NCBI RefSeq assembly: GCF_032477075.1
Contig: NZ_JAWDXO010000048.1
Span: 1-19,879 of the forward strand
Direction of reading: 5' to 3'
Length of the DNA: 19,879 bases
Source of the DNA: Fusobacterium sp.
GTDB lineage: Bacteria > Fusobacteriota > Fusobacteriia > Fusobacteriales > Fusobacteriaceae
Position numbers and translations under genes: made by a program. Below, in pieces: positions 1 to 7,801 of the stretch (position 1 is the stretch's first letter; the number at the start of each line of letters is the position of its first letter). The notes under the pieces are model-generated. The model did no database searches, had not been told where the DNA came from, and saw nothing but the letters and a program-made list of their open reading frames with translations.

Positions 1-97
1 TCTTATTCGATTAAATATATCTAATATGAAGCTAAAATAATTAATATTTTTTATTTTTTCAACAAATTTATCAAATTATAATTTCCTAAGAAATAAA

Positions 98-131
98 AAT
101 AAAGAGTCCTGACAAATCAAGACTCTTTATT
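98..131 (-). terminator. Intrinsic terminator of the pgk-GNAT transcript
   Basis: An 11-bp perfect stem (98-108 with 121-131) encloses a 12-nt loop. Read on the minus strand it is followed by a T-rich tract (complement of 91-97). It lies 24 bases past the stop of the acetyltransferase gene, so it probably ends that transcript. The T-tract on the plus side is weaker. Confidence 0.8.
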
Positions 132-155
132 ATTAAAATATAATTGATTGTATAA

Positions 156-590
156 TTATTTTTTTTCTATATCCTTTATAAAAAGTTTAAAGCCAATATC
201 ATCATGCATAAAGCCTGAACTTTTAAACATTGATAAAGAAGATATATTATCAGCCTTAACTAACCCAGTCAGCATCTCAAGAGAGCTTTCACTGGCTTTT
301 TCTTCTGCATATCTCAAAAGAGCTTTTCCTATATCTTGATTCTGAAATTTCTTTCTTACTGCTATAAGATCTACCCACATTCCATCATAATGGAGATTGC
401 TTACATAAAGCAAGCCTAAATATGCAGCAGGAATACCCTCTTTATAATATACAAATACTTTATAGCAGTTATTCTTTTTTATTTTTTCACACAGCACATC
501 AGAAGTATATGGTATATCTTTAAAAGATTCACTGTCTATCAATAACAATTCTTCTGCCATTTTTAAAGAACCATCAAACTCTTTTATCAT
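156..590 (-). CDS. GNAT-family N-acetyltransferase
   Basis: This 144-residue protein has the Gcn5-related acetyltransferase fold signature. A hydrophobic strand (VDLIAV, 73-78) leads into the acetyl-CoA loop Q85-D86-I87-G88-K89-A90 and a long helix. It ends with the typical N-x-x-S-x-x-x-F-x-x-x-G-F segment (115-127). It should transfer an acetyl group from acetyl-CoA to an amine, but the substrate (small molecule or protein N-terminus) cannot be read from the sequence. The ATG at 590 is chosen because GGGAG sits about 10 bases upstream. It starts 35 bases after the pgk stop with no terminator between, and a terminator follows it, so it is probably the last gene of the glycolytic transcript. 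A functional link to glycolysis is not shown. Confidence 0.85.
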   Translation of the reverse strand: MIKEFDGSLKMAEELLLIDSESFKDIPYTSDVLCEKIKKNNCYKVFVYYKEGIPAAYLGLLYVSNLHYDGMWVDLIAVRKKFQNQDIGKALLRYAEEKASESSLEMLTGLVKADNISSLSMFKSSGFMHDDIGFKLFIKDIEKK

Positions 591-625
591 AACATCACAC
601 TCCCTGCTGCTATATAAATATTTTA

Positions 626-1825
626 TTATTTATTAGAAATAGATTCTACACCTGGTAATTTTTTACCTTCTAAATATTCTAGCGAAGCTCCTCCACCAGT
701 AGAAATATGAGTAAATTTATCAGCATATCCTAAACTTATTGCTGCTGCTGCTGAATCTCCTCCACCTATAATAGTTGTTGCTCCTTTAAGATTAGCTATA
801 GCTTCACATACTCCTATAGTTCCTTTTGCATAGCTAGGCATTTCAAATACACCCATTGGTCCATTCCATACTACAGTTTTAGCTCCATTGATTTCTTTTG
901 TAAATAACTCAACAGTTCCAGCTCCTACATCAAGTCCCATTTCATCAGCAGGTATTGCATCTACTGATACAGTTCTATGAGGTGCATCATTATTAAATTC
1001 TTTTGCTACTACTGTATCTATTGGAAGTATAAGTTTACCATTGGCTTTAGCTAGTAATTCTTTTGCCAGTTCAATTTTATCTTCTTCAACTAATGAAGTT
1101 CCTGTACTTTTTCCTAAAGCTTTTAAGAAAGTAAACATCATAGCTCCACCAACTAAAACTTTATCTGCTTTAATTAATAGATTTTCTATAACTCCAATTT
1201 TATCAGAAACTTTAGCTCCTCCTAATATTGCTACTAGAGGTCTTTCTGGTGCATCAACAACTCCACCTATAAATTTTATTTCCTTTTCCATTAAAAATCC
1301 TGCTGCTGTTTTTCCCTCTCCAATATTTGCTGCTATTCCTACATTTGAAGCATGTGCTCTGTGAGCAGTTCCAAATGCATCATTCACAAAAACATCTCCT
1401 AAAGATGCCCAATATTTTCCTAGTTCTGGATCATTTTTAGATTCTTTTTTACCATCAAGATCTTCGAATCTTGTATTTTCAAACATCATGATTTCTCCAT
1501 CTTTTAGTTCAGCAACTGCTGTTTCTAATTCAGGACCTCTTGTAGCAGGTACAAATTTAACCGGTTGTCCTAAAAGCTCAGCTAATCTTTCAGAAACTGC
1601 TTTTAGAGATTTTTTAGTTAAATCTTCTTCAGTTTTTACTTTACCTAAATGAGAAAAAGCTATTACTTTCCCCCCATTTTCAAGTACATATTTAATAGTT
1701 GGAAGAGCTGCAACTATTCTGTTATCGTCAGTTATTTTTCCATCTTTCATAGGTACATTAAAATCTACTCTCATTAATACTTTTTTACCTTTAACATCTA
1801 AATCTGTTACTATCTTCTTAGCCAT
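626..1825 (-). CDS. pgk: Phosphoglycerate kinase
   Basis: This cytosolic glycolytic enzyme moves the acyl phosphate of 1,3-bisphosphoglycerate to ADP, giving 3-phosphoglycerate and ATP. Its 399 residues match the usual full length. Visible landmarks are the N-terminal substrate segment (RVDFNVPMKDGKITDDNRI, from residue 19), the hinge/nucleotide region GGAKVSDKIGVI, the PMGVFE motif, and the C-terminal GGGDSAAA and THISTGGGAS loops. The ATG at 1825 follows a TGGAGGA ribosome site. It lies 88 bases downstream of gapA, the common glycolytic order, and a hairpin with T-run separates the two. Nothing looks truncated or unusual. Confidence 0.98.
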   Translation of the reverse strand: MAKKIVTDLDVKGKKVLMRVDFNVPMKDGKITDDNRIVAALPTIKYVLENGGKVIAFSHLGKVKTEEDLTKKSLKAVSERLAELLGQPVKFVPATRGPELETAVAELKDGEIMMFENTRFEDLDGKKESKNDPELGKYWASLGDVFVNDAFGTAHRAHASNVGIAANIGEGKTAAGFLMEKEIKFIGGVVDAPERPLVAILGGAKVSDKIGVIENLLIKADKVLVGGAMMFTFLKALGKSTGTSLVEEDKIELAKELLAKANGKLILPIDTVVAKEFNNDAPHRTVSVDAIPADEMGLDVGAGTVELFTKEINGAKTVVWNGPMGVFEMPSYAKGTIGVCEAIANLKGATTIIGGGDSAAAAISLGYADKFTHISTGGGASLEYLEGKKLPGVESISNK

Positions 1826-1851
1826 TATTTCAATCCTCCAAATTTGTTTTT

Positions 1852-1882
1852 AAAAATAGCGGAACCTTTAAGTTCCGCTATT
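1852..1882 (-). terminator. Hairpin with T-run between gapA and pgk (terminator or attenuator)
   Basis: A perfect 11-bp stem (1855-1865 with 1872-1882, GC-rich at its centre) has a 6-nt loop. On the minus strand it is followed by five T residues. It lies 31 bases past the gapA stop and about 25 bases before the pgk start. It could partly end gapA transcripts, lowering pgk and downstream expression, or act as a processing/3'-stability hairpin. I see no separate strong promoter for pgk in the 88-base gap, which favours partial read-through. Confidence 0.75.
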
Positions 1883-1913
1883 CATTTCTATTTAGTTATT
1901 CTAAATTCAATAA

Positions 1914-2921
1914 TTATTTAGATAATTCTACGAATTTTTTAAGAGTTCTGATTAGTTGAGAAGTATAAGACATTTCATTATCATACCAAGCAACAGTTTT
2001 AACTAGTTGTCTGTCTCCTACTGTCATTACTTTTGTTTGAGTTGCATCAAATAGAGAACCATAATGGATTCCAATGATATCACTAGATACCAATTCTTCT
2101 TCAGTATACCCAAAAGATTCATTAGTAGCAGCTTTCATTGCAGCATTTATTTCTTCTACAGTTACTGGTTTGTTAAGAACAGTTACAAGTTCAGTTAATG
2201 ATCCAGTGATTACAGGAACTCTTTGTGCAGCTCCATCTAATTTTCCTTTTAGAGCTGGAATTACTAGACCAATAGCTTTTGCAGCTCCAGTTGTGTTAGG
2301 AACGATGTTAGCAGCGGCAGCTCTTGCTCTTCTAAGATCTCCTTTTTTATGTGGTCCATCAAGTGTATTTTGGTCATTTGTATAAGCATGGATAGTAGTC
2401 ATTAATCCTTCTATAATTCCATATTTATCTTCTAATACTTTAGCCATTGGTGCTAAACAGTTAGTAGTACAAGATGCTCCAGAAATAACTGTTTCAGTTC
2501 CATCAAGAATATCATCATTTACATTGTAAACTACAGTTTTAAGATCTCCAGTTGCTGGTGCAGAAATAACAACTTTTTTAGCTCCTGCTTTGATATGGTC
2601 TTCTGCTTTCTCTTTTTTAGTGAAGAATCCAGTACATTCAAGAACTACATCTACACCTAAATCTCCCCATGGTAGATCTTTAGGGTCAGCTTGTGCAAAA
2701 GTTTTGATTGTATGTCCATTAACCACAAAAGCATCTTCTTTAACTTCGATAGTTCCATTGAACCTTCCTTGTGCTGAGTCATATTTAAATAAGTGTGCCA
2801 ACATATGTGCATCTGTTAAGTCGTTAATTGCTACAACATCAAATTCTGAGTTTTCAACCATTAATCTCAATGCTAATCTTCCAATTCTTCCAAATCCGTT
2901 AATTGCTACTTTAACTGCCAT
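1914..2921 (-). CDS. gapA: Glyceraldehyde-3-phosphate dehydrogenase (NAD, type I)
   Basis: This enzyme oxidises and phosphorylates glyceraldehyde 3-phosphate to 1,3-bisphosphoglycerate with NAD. The 335-residue chain has the Rossmann NGFGRIGR motif at 8-15, an acidic residue after strand 2 (AIND, D34) that suits NAD over NADP, and the catalytic ASCTTNCL motif with C151. The catalytic His segment TTIHAYTNDQ and the phosphate-binding RRARAAAANIVPNTTGAA stretch follow. The start is fixed by AGGAGG just upstream of the ATG at 2921. A consensus promoter lies about 70 bases further upstream. It is the first gene of the gapA-pgk-GNAT cluster and should be highly expressed. Confidence 0.98.
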   Translation of the reverse strand: MAVKVAINGFGRIGRLALRLMVENSEFDVVAINDLTDAHMLAHLFKYDSAQGRFNGTIEVKEDAFVVNGHTIKTFAQADPKDLPWGDLGVDVVLECTGFFTKKEKAEDHIKAGAKKVVISAPATGDLKTVVYNVNDDILDGTETVISGASCTTNCLAPMAKVLEDKYGIIEGLMTTIHAYTNDQNTLDGPHKKGDLRRARAAAANIVPNTTGAAKAIGLVIPALKGKLDGAAQRVPVITGSLTELVTVLNKPVTVEEINAAMKAATNESFGYTEEELVSSDIIGIHYGSLFDATQTKVMTVGDRQLVKTVAWYDNEMSYTSQLIRTLKKFVELSK

Positions 2922-2992
2922 TTGTATTCCTCCTAAAATTTATTATTTTTTATTTTTATAGTAATATAGTTTTTTGCTTATTTTCTATATTA

Positions 2993-3021
2993 ACTATATA
3001 ATATGTTTACCTCTTTGTCAA
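2993..3021 (-). promoter_or_regulatory. Sigma-70-type promoter of gapA
   Basis: On the minus strand, TTGACA (3021-3016) and TATAGT (2998-2993) are separated by exactly 17 bases. This would start transcription near 2986, giving a leader of about 65 bases before the gapA ATG. Confidence 0.8.
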
Positions 3022-3231
3022 TTAATATGACAGAACTAATTTTAATCTTTTTCCGATTAGTTTTTTATCATGCAGTCTGTTTTATTCAAGTCATCACCAC
3101 TGTTATTTTATAGTTTTAACCTTTTCTACATTTACTTTTCTATTTCTGTATTCTTTTTGTTCATTAGATGTAATTATTTACAAACACTCTGTTATCTAAT
3201 GTATGGTAAATAATTCATTGGGCTCCCTCCC
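3022..3231. other. Spacer with interleaved inverted repeats
   Basis: This stretch between the gapA promoter and the pseudouridine synthase stop has no credible gene. It contains two inverted repeats that interlock rather than nest: 3162-3169 pairs with 3194-3201 (8 bp), and 3172-3181 pairs with 3206-3215 (10 bp). This order could form a pseudoknot-like RNA or mark a protein-binding site. No clear T-run terminator follows the pseudouridine synthase gene, so the structure may serve as its 3' end. Confidence 0.6.
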
Positions 3232-4098
3232 TTACTCTTCTGATAATATCTTCTTCATATCATCAGGAATATCTATTTCCACTGTTTTAAGTTCTCCTGT
3301 CTCTACATCTGAAAATTGTGTTTTATATGAGTGAAGCATTTGTCTTTTTGCTCTTTTATCTTCACCACCATAAAGTTCATCTCCTAAAAGAGGATATCCC
3401 TCTAAAGCCATATGAGCTCTAATCTGATGTGTTCTTCCTGTGAGAAGTTCTGCTTCTATTAAAGTTAAATCTTCAAACCTTTTTATAACTTTTATCTTGG
3501 TTTGAGCTTCTTGTCCACCATCTTTTACAGCTATCTCTCTTCTCCTCAAATCATCACCTACTTTTCCAATAGGTTTATCTATAAGAAATTCATCTTTTTC
3601 TATTATGCCTTTTACTATCGCTTTATAGAATTTTTTTACTATTCCTTTTTCCTGAAGAAAAGACTGTGCATAAGAATTTTTAGCTACTATAATAAGTCCT
3701 GATGTATTCATATCAAGTCTATTGTAAAACCTTGGTACCATTATTTTTCCAGTTGTTTTTAAAAAGTAATTTACAACACCATTTGCAAGTGTTTTATCTA
3801 CCTTTTTTTGAGTAGGATGTACTATTATATATGGATCTTTATCAATGAGAAGTATATTCTTATCCTCATAAGCTACCTTAATTGGTATCTCCATAGGTAT
3901 TATTCCAGTTTCTTTATCTTTTTCCTTTATTAAAAGTCTATTGAGTTTTCTAACTTTCTTACTATTGTTTTTAACCCTCTTTCCATTGAGATATATTTCT
4001 AAGTTTCTCAATCCTCTTCCAGAATATCCCTTTGTCTCTTTAAGATATGTACCTATTTCGTAACCATCATATTCTGGTTCTATTACAAATTTTTTCAT
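3232..4098 (-). CDS. RluA-family 23S rRNA/tRNA pseudouridine synthase
   Basis: This 288-residue protein should isomerise uridine to pseudouridine in structured RNA. Residues 1-60 resemble a short S4-like RNA-binding domain with a LNGKRVK turn. The catalytic domain carries NRLDMNTSGL at 126-135, with D129 as the catalytic Asp, and GRTHQIRAHM at 221-230. The usual His before RLD is Asn, a variant that leaves the catalytic Asp intact. The domain order is that of RluA/RluD proteins, but the target site cannot be assigned because the bacterial paralogues (RluA, RluC, RluD, YjbO-type) differ subtly. The ATG at 4098 follows GAGAGGA. It appears to be a single-gene transcript, divergent from hemA. Confidence 0.92.
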   Translation of the reverse strand: MKKFVIEPEYDGYEIGTYLKETKGYSGRGLRNLEIYLNGKRVKNNSKKVRKLNRLLIKEKDKETGIIPMEIPIKVAYEDKNILLIDKDPYIIVHPTQKKVDKTLANGVVNYFLKTTGKIMVPRFYNRLDMNTSGLIIVAKNSYAQSFLQEKGIVKKFYKAIVKGIIEKDEFLIDKPIGKVGDDLRRREIAVKDGGQEAQTKIKVIKRFEDLTLIEAELLTGRTHQIRAHMALEGYPLLGDELYGGEDKRAKRQMLHSYKTQFSDVETGELKTVEIDIPDDMKKILSEE

Positions 4099-4145
4099 CA
4101 GTTCCTCTCAATTCTTAAGAATTTTTATACTTACATTTATATTCT

Positions 4146-4173
4146 ACTATAATTATCAGAAAAAGTTAATCAA
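4146..4173 (-). promoter_or_regulatory. Promoter of the pseudouridine synthase gene
   Basis: On the minus strand, TTGATT (4173-4168) and TATAGT (4151-4146) are 16 bases apart, about 50 bases upstream of the gene's ATG. Confidence 0.55.
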
Positions 4174-4347
4174 TATATTTATAAATCCTAATCTAATCAC
4201 AATAATTCTTTTTATATATTTAATACATTTATTAATTATATATTTTTTAATCAATAACAGCTATTTTATCTACTTTATATATAGAAATAATATATATATT
4301 TAATTTAAAATTTGAATAAATACATCTCTAAAAGAATATAATAAAAG

Positions 4348-4376
4348 TTAATTTTTCTTCTATAATATTATATAAT
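4348..4376 (+). promoter_or_regulatory. Candidate promoter of the tetrapyrrole operon
   Basis: A perfect TATAAT (4371-4376) lies about 50 bases before hemA with a poor -35 (TTAATT) 17 bases upstream. A second option is TTGAAT (4312-4317) with TATAAT (4337-4342) at a long 19-base spacing. The area is so A/T-rich that chance matches are likely. Confidence 0.35.
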
Positions 4377-4428
4377 ATAAGGAACGAAAAAGTTAAATTA
4401 TTATACAGTATTACACAAGGAGTAAAAA

Positions 4429-5430
4429 ATGAATTTAGATAAGCTTGTTGTCTTTGGTATATCCCATAAAGAATTAAGTATGTCTGAACGTGAAGAATTT
4501 ATTAAGCAAAATCCCGAACAGATTATAAATTCTTTTTTGTCTTCAAAGAAGATAAAAGGTTATATTAACCTTTCAACTTGTCTGAGGGTAGAATTCTATC
4601 TTCAAGTTGCGGAAAATTTTTCATTAAAAGACTTTTTAGAATGTTTTTCTTTCAAAAAAGGAATATTTACAAAAATAGGAGAAGATGCTGCTGAATATCT
4701 TTTTAAAGTAAGCTGTGGTTTTTATTCTGTCATAAAAGGAGAGGATCAGATACTAGCTCAAATAAAAAAAGCTCATTCATTTTCTATGGAAAACAATATT
4801 TCTTCAAAAATACTTAATATTGTATTCAACAAAGCTATAGAACTTGGAAAAAAATTCAGAACTGAAAGTAAAGTATGTCATAATGCTCTTTCTCTTGAAG
4901 CTATTTCTTTGAAATTTATAAAAGAATCTATTGGTTTTCTTTCTGATAAAAAAGTTCTTATTCTTGGTGTTGGAGATCTGGCACAAGCTATACTTTATCT
5001 TCTGGTGAAAGAAAATGTAAAAAATATAACAATAACTAACAGAACTCATCATAAAGCCTTGGAAGTCCAGAGCATATTTGATATAGATGTTATCAGTTTT
5101 GAACATAAAAATACTGCTGCTGCAGAAAGTGATGTAATAATAAGTGCTACTTCAGCACCACATCTGGTACTAAAATCTGAAGAGATAGTCCCTTATCTCC
5201 ATAATGATAAAAAATATACATTCCTTGATCTTGCTGTACCTAGAGATATAGAGGAAACAATCGGTTCTTCTGGGAATGTTTCCCTTTTCAATCTTGATGA
5301 TATCTGGAGTGTGTATAATAAAAATTTAGAAACAAGAGATTCTCTAATGAGTGGTTACAGTTATCTCATTGACAAACAAATGATAAATCTGAAAAAATGG
5401 TTTCAATATTATGAAGAAAGGACTATATAA
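4429..5430 (+). CDS. hemA: Glutamyl-tRNA reductase, short form without the dimerisation domain
   Basis: This is the first enzyme of the C5 pathway: NADPH reduction of glutamyl-tRNA(Glu) to glutamate-1-semialdehyde. The catalytic Cys is C51 in LSTCLRVEFY (usual form STCNRTE), and the GEDQILAQIKKA motif follows at 104-115. The nucleotide-binding domain starts near 172 with LILGVGDLAQA. The family usually runs to about 400-450 residues. This one has 333 and stops just after the segment corresponding to the start of the C-terminal dimerisation helices. The usual His of HLFxVxxGLDS is Tyr (Y90) and GLDS reads GFYS, so the active-site region is divergent. The stop is followed one base later by hemC, so the short length is not an obvious frameshift. 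The ATG follows AAGGAG. It heads the operon. Confidence 0.92.
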   Translation: MNLDKLVVFGISHKELSMSEREEFIKQNPEQIINSFLSSKKIKGYINLSTCLRVEFYLQVAENFSLKDFLECFSFKKGIFTKIGEDAAEYLFKVSCGFYSVIKGEDQILAQIKKAHSFSMENNISSKILNIVFNKAIELGKKFRTESKVCHNALSLEAISLKFIKESIGFLSDKKVLILGVGDLAQAILYLLVKENVKNITITNRTHHKALEVQSIFDIDVISFEHKNTAAAESDVIISATSAPHLVLKSEEIVPYLHNDKKYTFLDLAVPRDIEETIGSSGNVSLFNLDDIWSVYNKNLETRDSLMSGYSYLIDKQMINLKKWFQYYEERTI

Positions 5431-5431
5431 A

Positions 5432-6331
5432 ATGAAAAAAAAGATTGTGATTGGGAGCAGAGGAAGTATTCTGGCAATGGCCCAGAGTGAAATGATAAAA
5501 AAAATGCTGGAAAATAATTTTCCTGAATTGGAATTTGAAATAAAAAAAATTGTTACAAGTGGAGATACTGACCTTGTGAGCAACTGGAACAATAGTGATA
5601 GATCTTTAAAAAGTTTCTTTACAAAAGAAATTGAAGTTGAACTTTTAAATAATACAATAGATTTAGCTGTACATTCTATGAAGGATATGCCAGTAGTCTC
5701 TCCTGAAGGACTAATATGTGGAGCAGTACCTGACAGAGAAGATTCAAGAGATGTCTTGATTTCCAAATCTGGAAAAATGCTTATGGAACTTCCTGAAGGT
5801 GCTGTGATAGGTACGAGTTCTCTAAGAAGAACAATGAATCTAAAAAACCTCAGAAGTGATCTTAAAATAAAACAATTAAGAGGAAATATACATACTAGAC
5901 TTAACAAATTAAAAACTGAAGATTATGATGCTATTCTTCTGGCTGCTGCTGGTTTAAAAAGAGTTGGCTTAGAAGATGAAATAACAGAATATCTGGATCC
6001 TGAAAAATTTCTTCCTGCTCCTGCACAAGGGGTTCTTTATATCCAATGCAGAGAAAAAGATGAAGAAATCAAAGAAATCTTAAAGTCCATTCATAATAAA
6101 GATATAGAAAAAGTAGTTATTATTGAAAGAGAATTTTCTAAAATATTTGATGGAGGATGCCATACTCCTATGGGATGCCATTGTGTTTTAAATGAAGATA
6201 AGATTACTCTTAATGGCATCTATTTCAAAGGAGACACTGGCTATTCTGCTTCTATCACAGAAGATGCTGCTTTAGGAATAAAAACTGCTCAAAAACTTGC
6301 AGGTATCATAAAGGAGAAAATAAATGACTGA
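5432..6331 (+). CDS. hemC: Porphobilinogen deaminase (hydroxymethylbilane synthase)
   Basis: This enzyme joins four porphobilinogens into hydroxymethylbilane on a covalent dipyrromethane cofactor. With the chosen start it has 299 residues, close to the usual 300-315. Landmarks are IGSRGS at 7-12, HSMKDMP at 81-87 with catalytic D85, GTSSLRR at 127-133, LRGNIHTRL at 149-157 and the cofactor-attachment Cys C243 in DGGCHTPMG. An in-frame ATG exists at 5411 inside hemA but has no ribosome site. The ATG at 5432 has AAAGGA about 10 bases upstream and starts one base after the hemA stop, so it is preferred. Confidence 0.96.
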   Translation: MKKKIVIGSRGSILAMAQSEMIKKMLENNFPELEFEIKKIVTSGDTDLVSNWNNSDRSLKSFFTKEIEVELLNNTIDLAVHSMKDMPVVSPEGLICGAVPDREDSRDVLISKSGKMLMELPEGAVIGTSSLRRTMNLKNLRSDLKIKQLRGNIHTRLNKLKTEDYDAILLAAAGLKRVGLEDEITEYLDPEKFLPAPAQGVLYIQCREKDEEIKEILKSIHNKDIEKVVIIEREFSKIFDGGCHTPMGCHCVLNEDKITLNGIYFKGDTGYSASITEDAALGIKTAQKLAGIIKEKIND

Positions 6332-7790
6332 CAAAGGTAAAGTTTATATAATGGGAGCTGGTCCTGGTGATCTTGAACTCCTTACTCTAAAAGGAAAAAG
6401 AGCTGTAGAAGAAGCTGACTGTATAGTTTATGACAGGCTTATAAATCCAAGGATTCTTAACTTTGCAAAAAAAGATGCTGAAATGATTTATTTAGGAAAA
6501 GGAAACACTGAAGGTGGAGTCATTCAGGACGAAATAAATAAAACTATTGTTCAAAAGGCCCTAGAAGGAAAAATTGTTGCAAGAGTAAAAGGGGGAGATC
6601 CTTTTGTTTTTGGAAGAGGAGGAGAAGAAATTCAATCTCTTTATGATAATAATATTCCTTTTGAAATAATTCCTGGAATAACTTCTTCTATATCAGTTCC
6701 TGCTTATGCTGGAATTCCTGTAACTCATAGAGGAATTGCAAGATCATTTCACGTATTCACTGGACACACTATGGAAGATGGTACTTGGCATAATTTTGAA
6801 GCAATAGCTAAATTAGAAGGTACATTAGTTTTTCTTATGGGGATAAAAACTCTTCCTATTATAGTCACTGACCTTATATCCAATGGAAAATGTCCTGATA
6901 CTCCTGTTGCTATAATAGAAAAAGGAGCTACATCAGATCAAAGAGTTACAGTAGGAACCTTAAATACCATTGTAGATATAGCAAAAGAAAGAAAAATAGT
7001 TCCCCCTGCTATCACAATAATTGGGGAAGTTGTAAACTTAAGAGATACTTTTAAATGGTTTGAAGAAAAAAATCTTTTTGGTAAGAAAATTCTTGTTACC
7101 AGAGATAAAAAACAAGCTGGTGAATTTTCAGATAAAATTGAAAAAGTGGGAGGAATTGCTGTTGAACTTCCTTTTATAGAGATTGAATCTACAATAGAAA
7201 CTATTTCAAAAGATATGCTACAAGATTATTCAGCAATACTTTTTAATTCTCCCAATGGTGTCAGAGAGTTTATGAACAAAGTAGATGATGTAAGAATCCT
7301 TGCCCACCTGAAAATAGGAGCAGTAGGAAGTAAAACTAAAGAACTTCTTGAAAACTATAAATTAAAAGCTGATTTTATGCCAGATGAATATCTTGTTTCT
7401 AAATTAGCTGAACTTTCTATTGAGCATACAAAACCTGAAGATAAAATTTTAATTATAACATCAGATATATCACCTTGTGATACTGAAAAATTTAATTCAA
7501 TATATGACAGAACATTTTATAAAATGGTAGCTTATAACACAAAAAAAATTATAAGAGAAAAAGATGAAGTTTTGAAAGCTCTATCAAAAATAGAAATAGT
7601 AACTTTTTTAAGTTCATCTACTGTTGATGCTTTTTATGAAAGTATAGATGGAGATATAAAAGCTGTCAAAGATAAAAAGTTTGCTTCTATTGGTCCTGTA
7701 ACAAGTGATACAATGAGAAAATATGGTTTTACTGTAGATCATGAAGCCGCTGTTTATGATGTAAATGGTATTTTAGAAGCTGTTAAATAG
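6324..7790 (+). CDS. cobA-hemD: Fused uroporphyrinogen-III C-methyltransferase / uroporphyrinogen-III synthase
   Basis: This is a two-domain protein of 488 residues. Residues 1 to about 245 are the SAM-dependent methyltransferase (SUMT/CobA), with GAGPGD at 11-16, RVKGGDPFVFGRGGEE at 87-102 and the PGITS loop near 117. It makes precorrin-2 from uroporphyrinogen III. Residues from about 252 to the end are HemD, which closes and inverts ring D of hydroxymethylbilane; seen are KKILVTRDKK, FNSPNGVREF, FLSSSTVDAF and IGPVTSDTMRKYGF. The fusion couples formation of uroporphyrinogen III to its diversion to siroheme or cobalamin and is known in clostridia and relatives. The start overlaps hemC by 8 bases and has AGGAG, which indicates translational coupling. 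Confidence 0.96.
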   Translation: MTDKGKVYIMGAGPGDLELLTLKGKRAVEEADCIVYDRLINPRILNFAKKDAEMIYLGKGNTEGGVIQDEINKTIVQKALEGKIVARVKGGDPFVFGRGGEEIQSLYDNNIPFEIIPGITSSISVPAYAGIPVTHRGIARSFHVFTGHTMEDGTWHNFEAIAKLEGTLVFLMGIKTLPIIVTDLISNGKCPDTPVAIIEKGATSDQRVTVGTLNTIVDIAKERKIVPPAITIIGEVVNLRDTFKWFEEKNLFGKKILVTRDKKQAGEFSDKIEKVGGIAVELPFIEIESTIETISKDMLQDYSAILFNSPNGVREFMNKVDDVRILAHLKIGAVGSKTKELLENYKLKADFMPDEYLVSKLAELSIEHTKPEDKILIITSDISPCDTEKFNSIYDRTFYKMVAYNTKKIIREKDEVLKALSKIEIVTFLSSSTVDAFYESIDGDIKAVKDKKFASIGPVTSDTMRKYGFTVDHEAAVYDVNGILEAVK

Positions 7791-7801
7791 GAGGAATATT
7801 T

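Larger units (their letters stand above)
4099..4428. other. AT-rich divergent spacer between the pseudouridine synthase gene and hemA
   Basis: These 330 bases are almost entirely A/T and hold no open frame that looks coding. They carry the minus-strand promoter at 4146-4173 and a weaker plus-strand promoter candidate near 4348-4376. I looked for a leader RNA before hemA (for example a T-box or cobalamin element) and found none of their conserved boxes. Confidence 0.7.

Noticed and set aside
1041..1364. A 107-codon plus-strand open frame inside pgk
   Set aside because: It lies wholly opposite a clear pgk coding region, has no ribosome site and gives a low-complexity product.
3190..3232. A tiny minus-strand frame (MNYLPYIR) with a GGGAGG site just after the pseudouridine synthase gene
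   Set aside because: Eight codons only, upstream of the gapA promoter and not in a leader of any gene; the A/T-rich context makes it a likely coincidence.
4261..4428. A possible regulatory RNA before hemA
   Set aside because: No conserved boxes of T-box, cobalamin or other known leaders and no terminator hairpin were seen; the sequence is nearly pure A/T.
5344..5907. A 187-codon minus-strand open frame across hemA/hemC
   Set aside because: It is antisense to two well-supported genes, and its Ile/Leu/Ser/Phe-rich product is typical of the complement of AT-rich genes.
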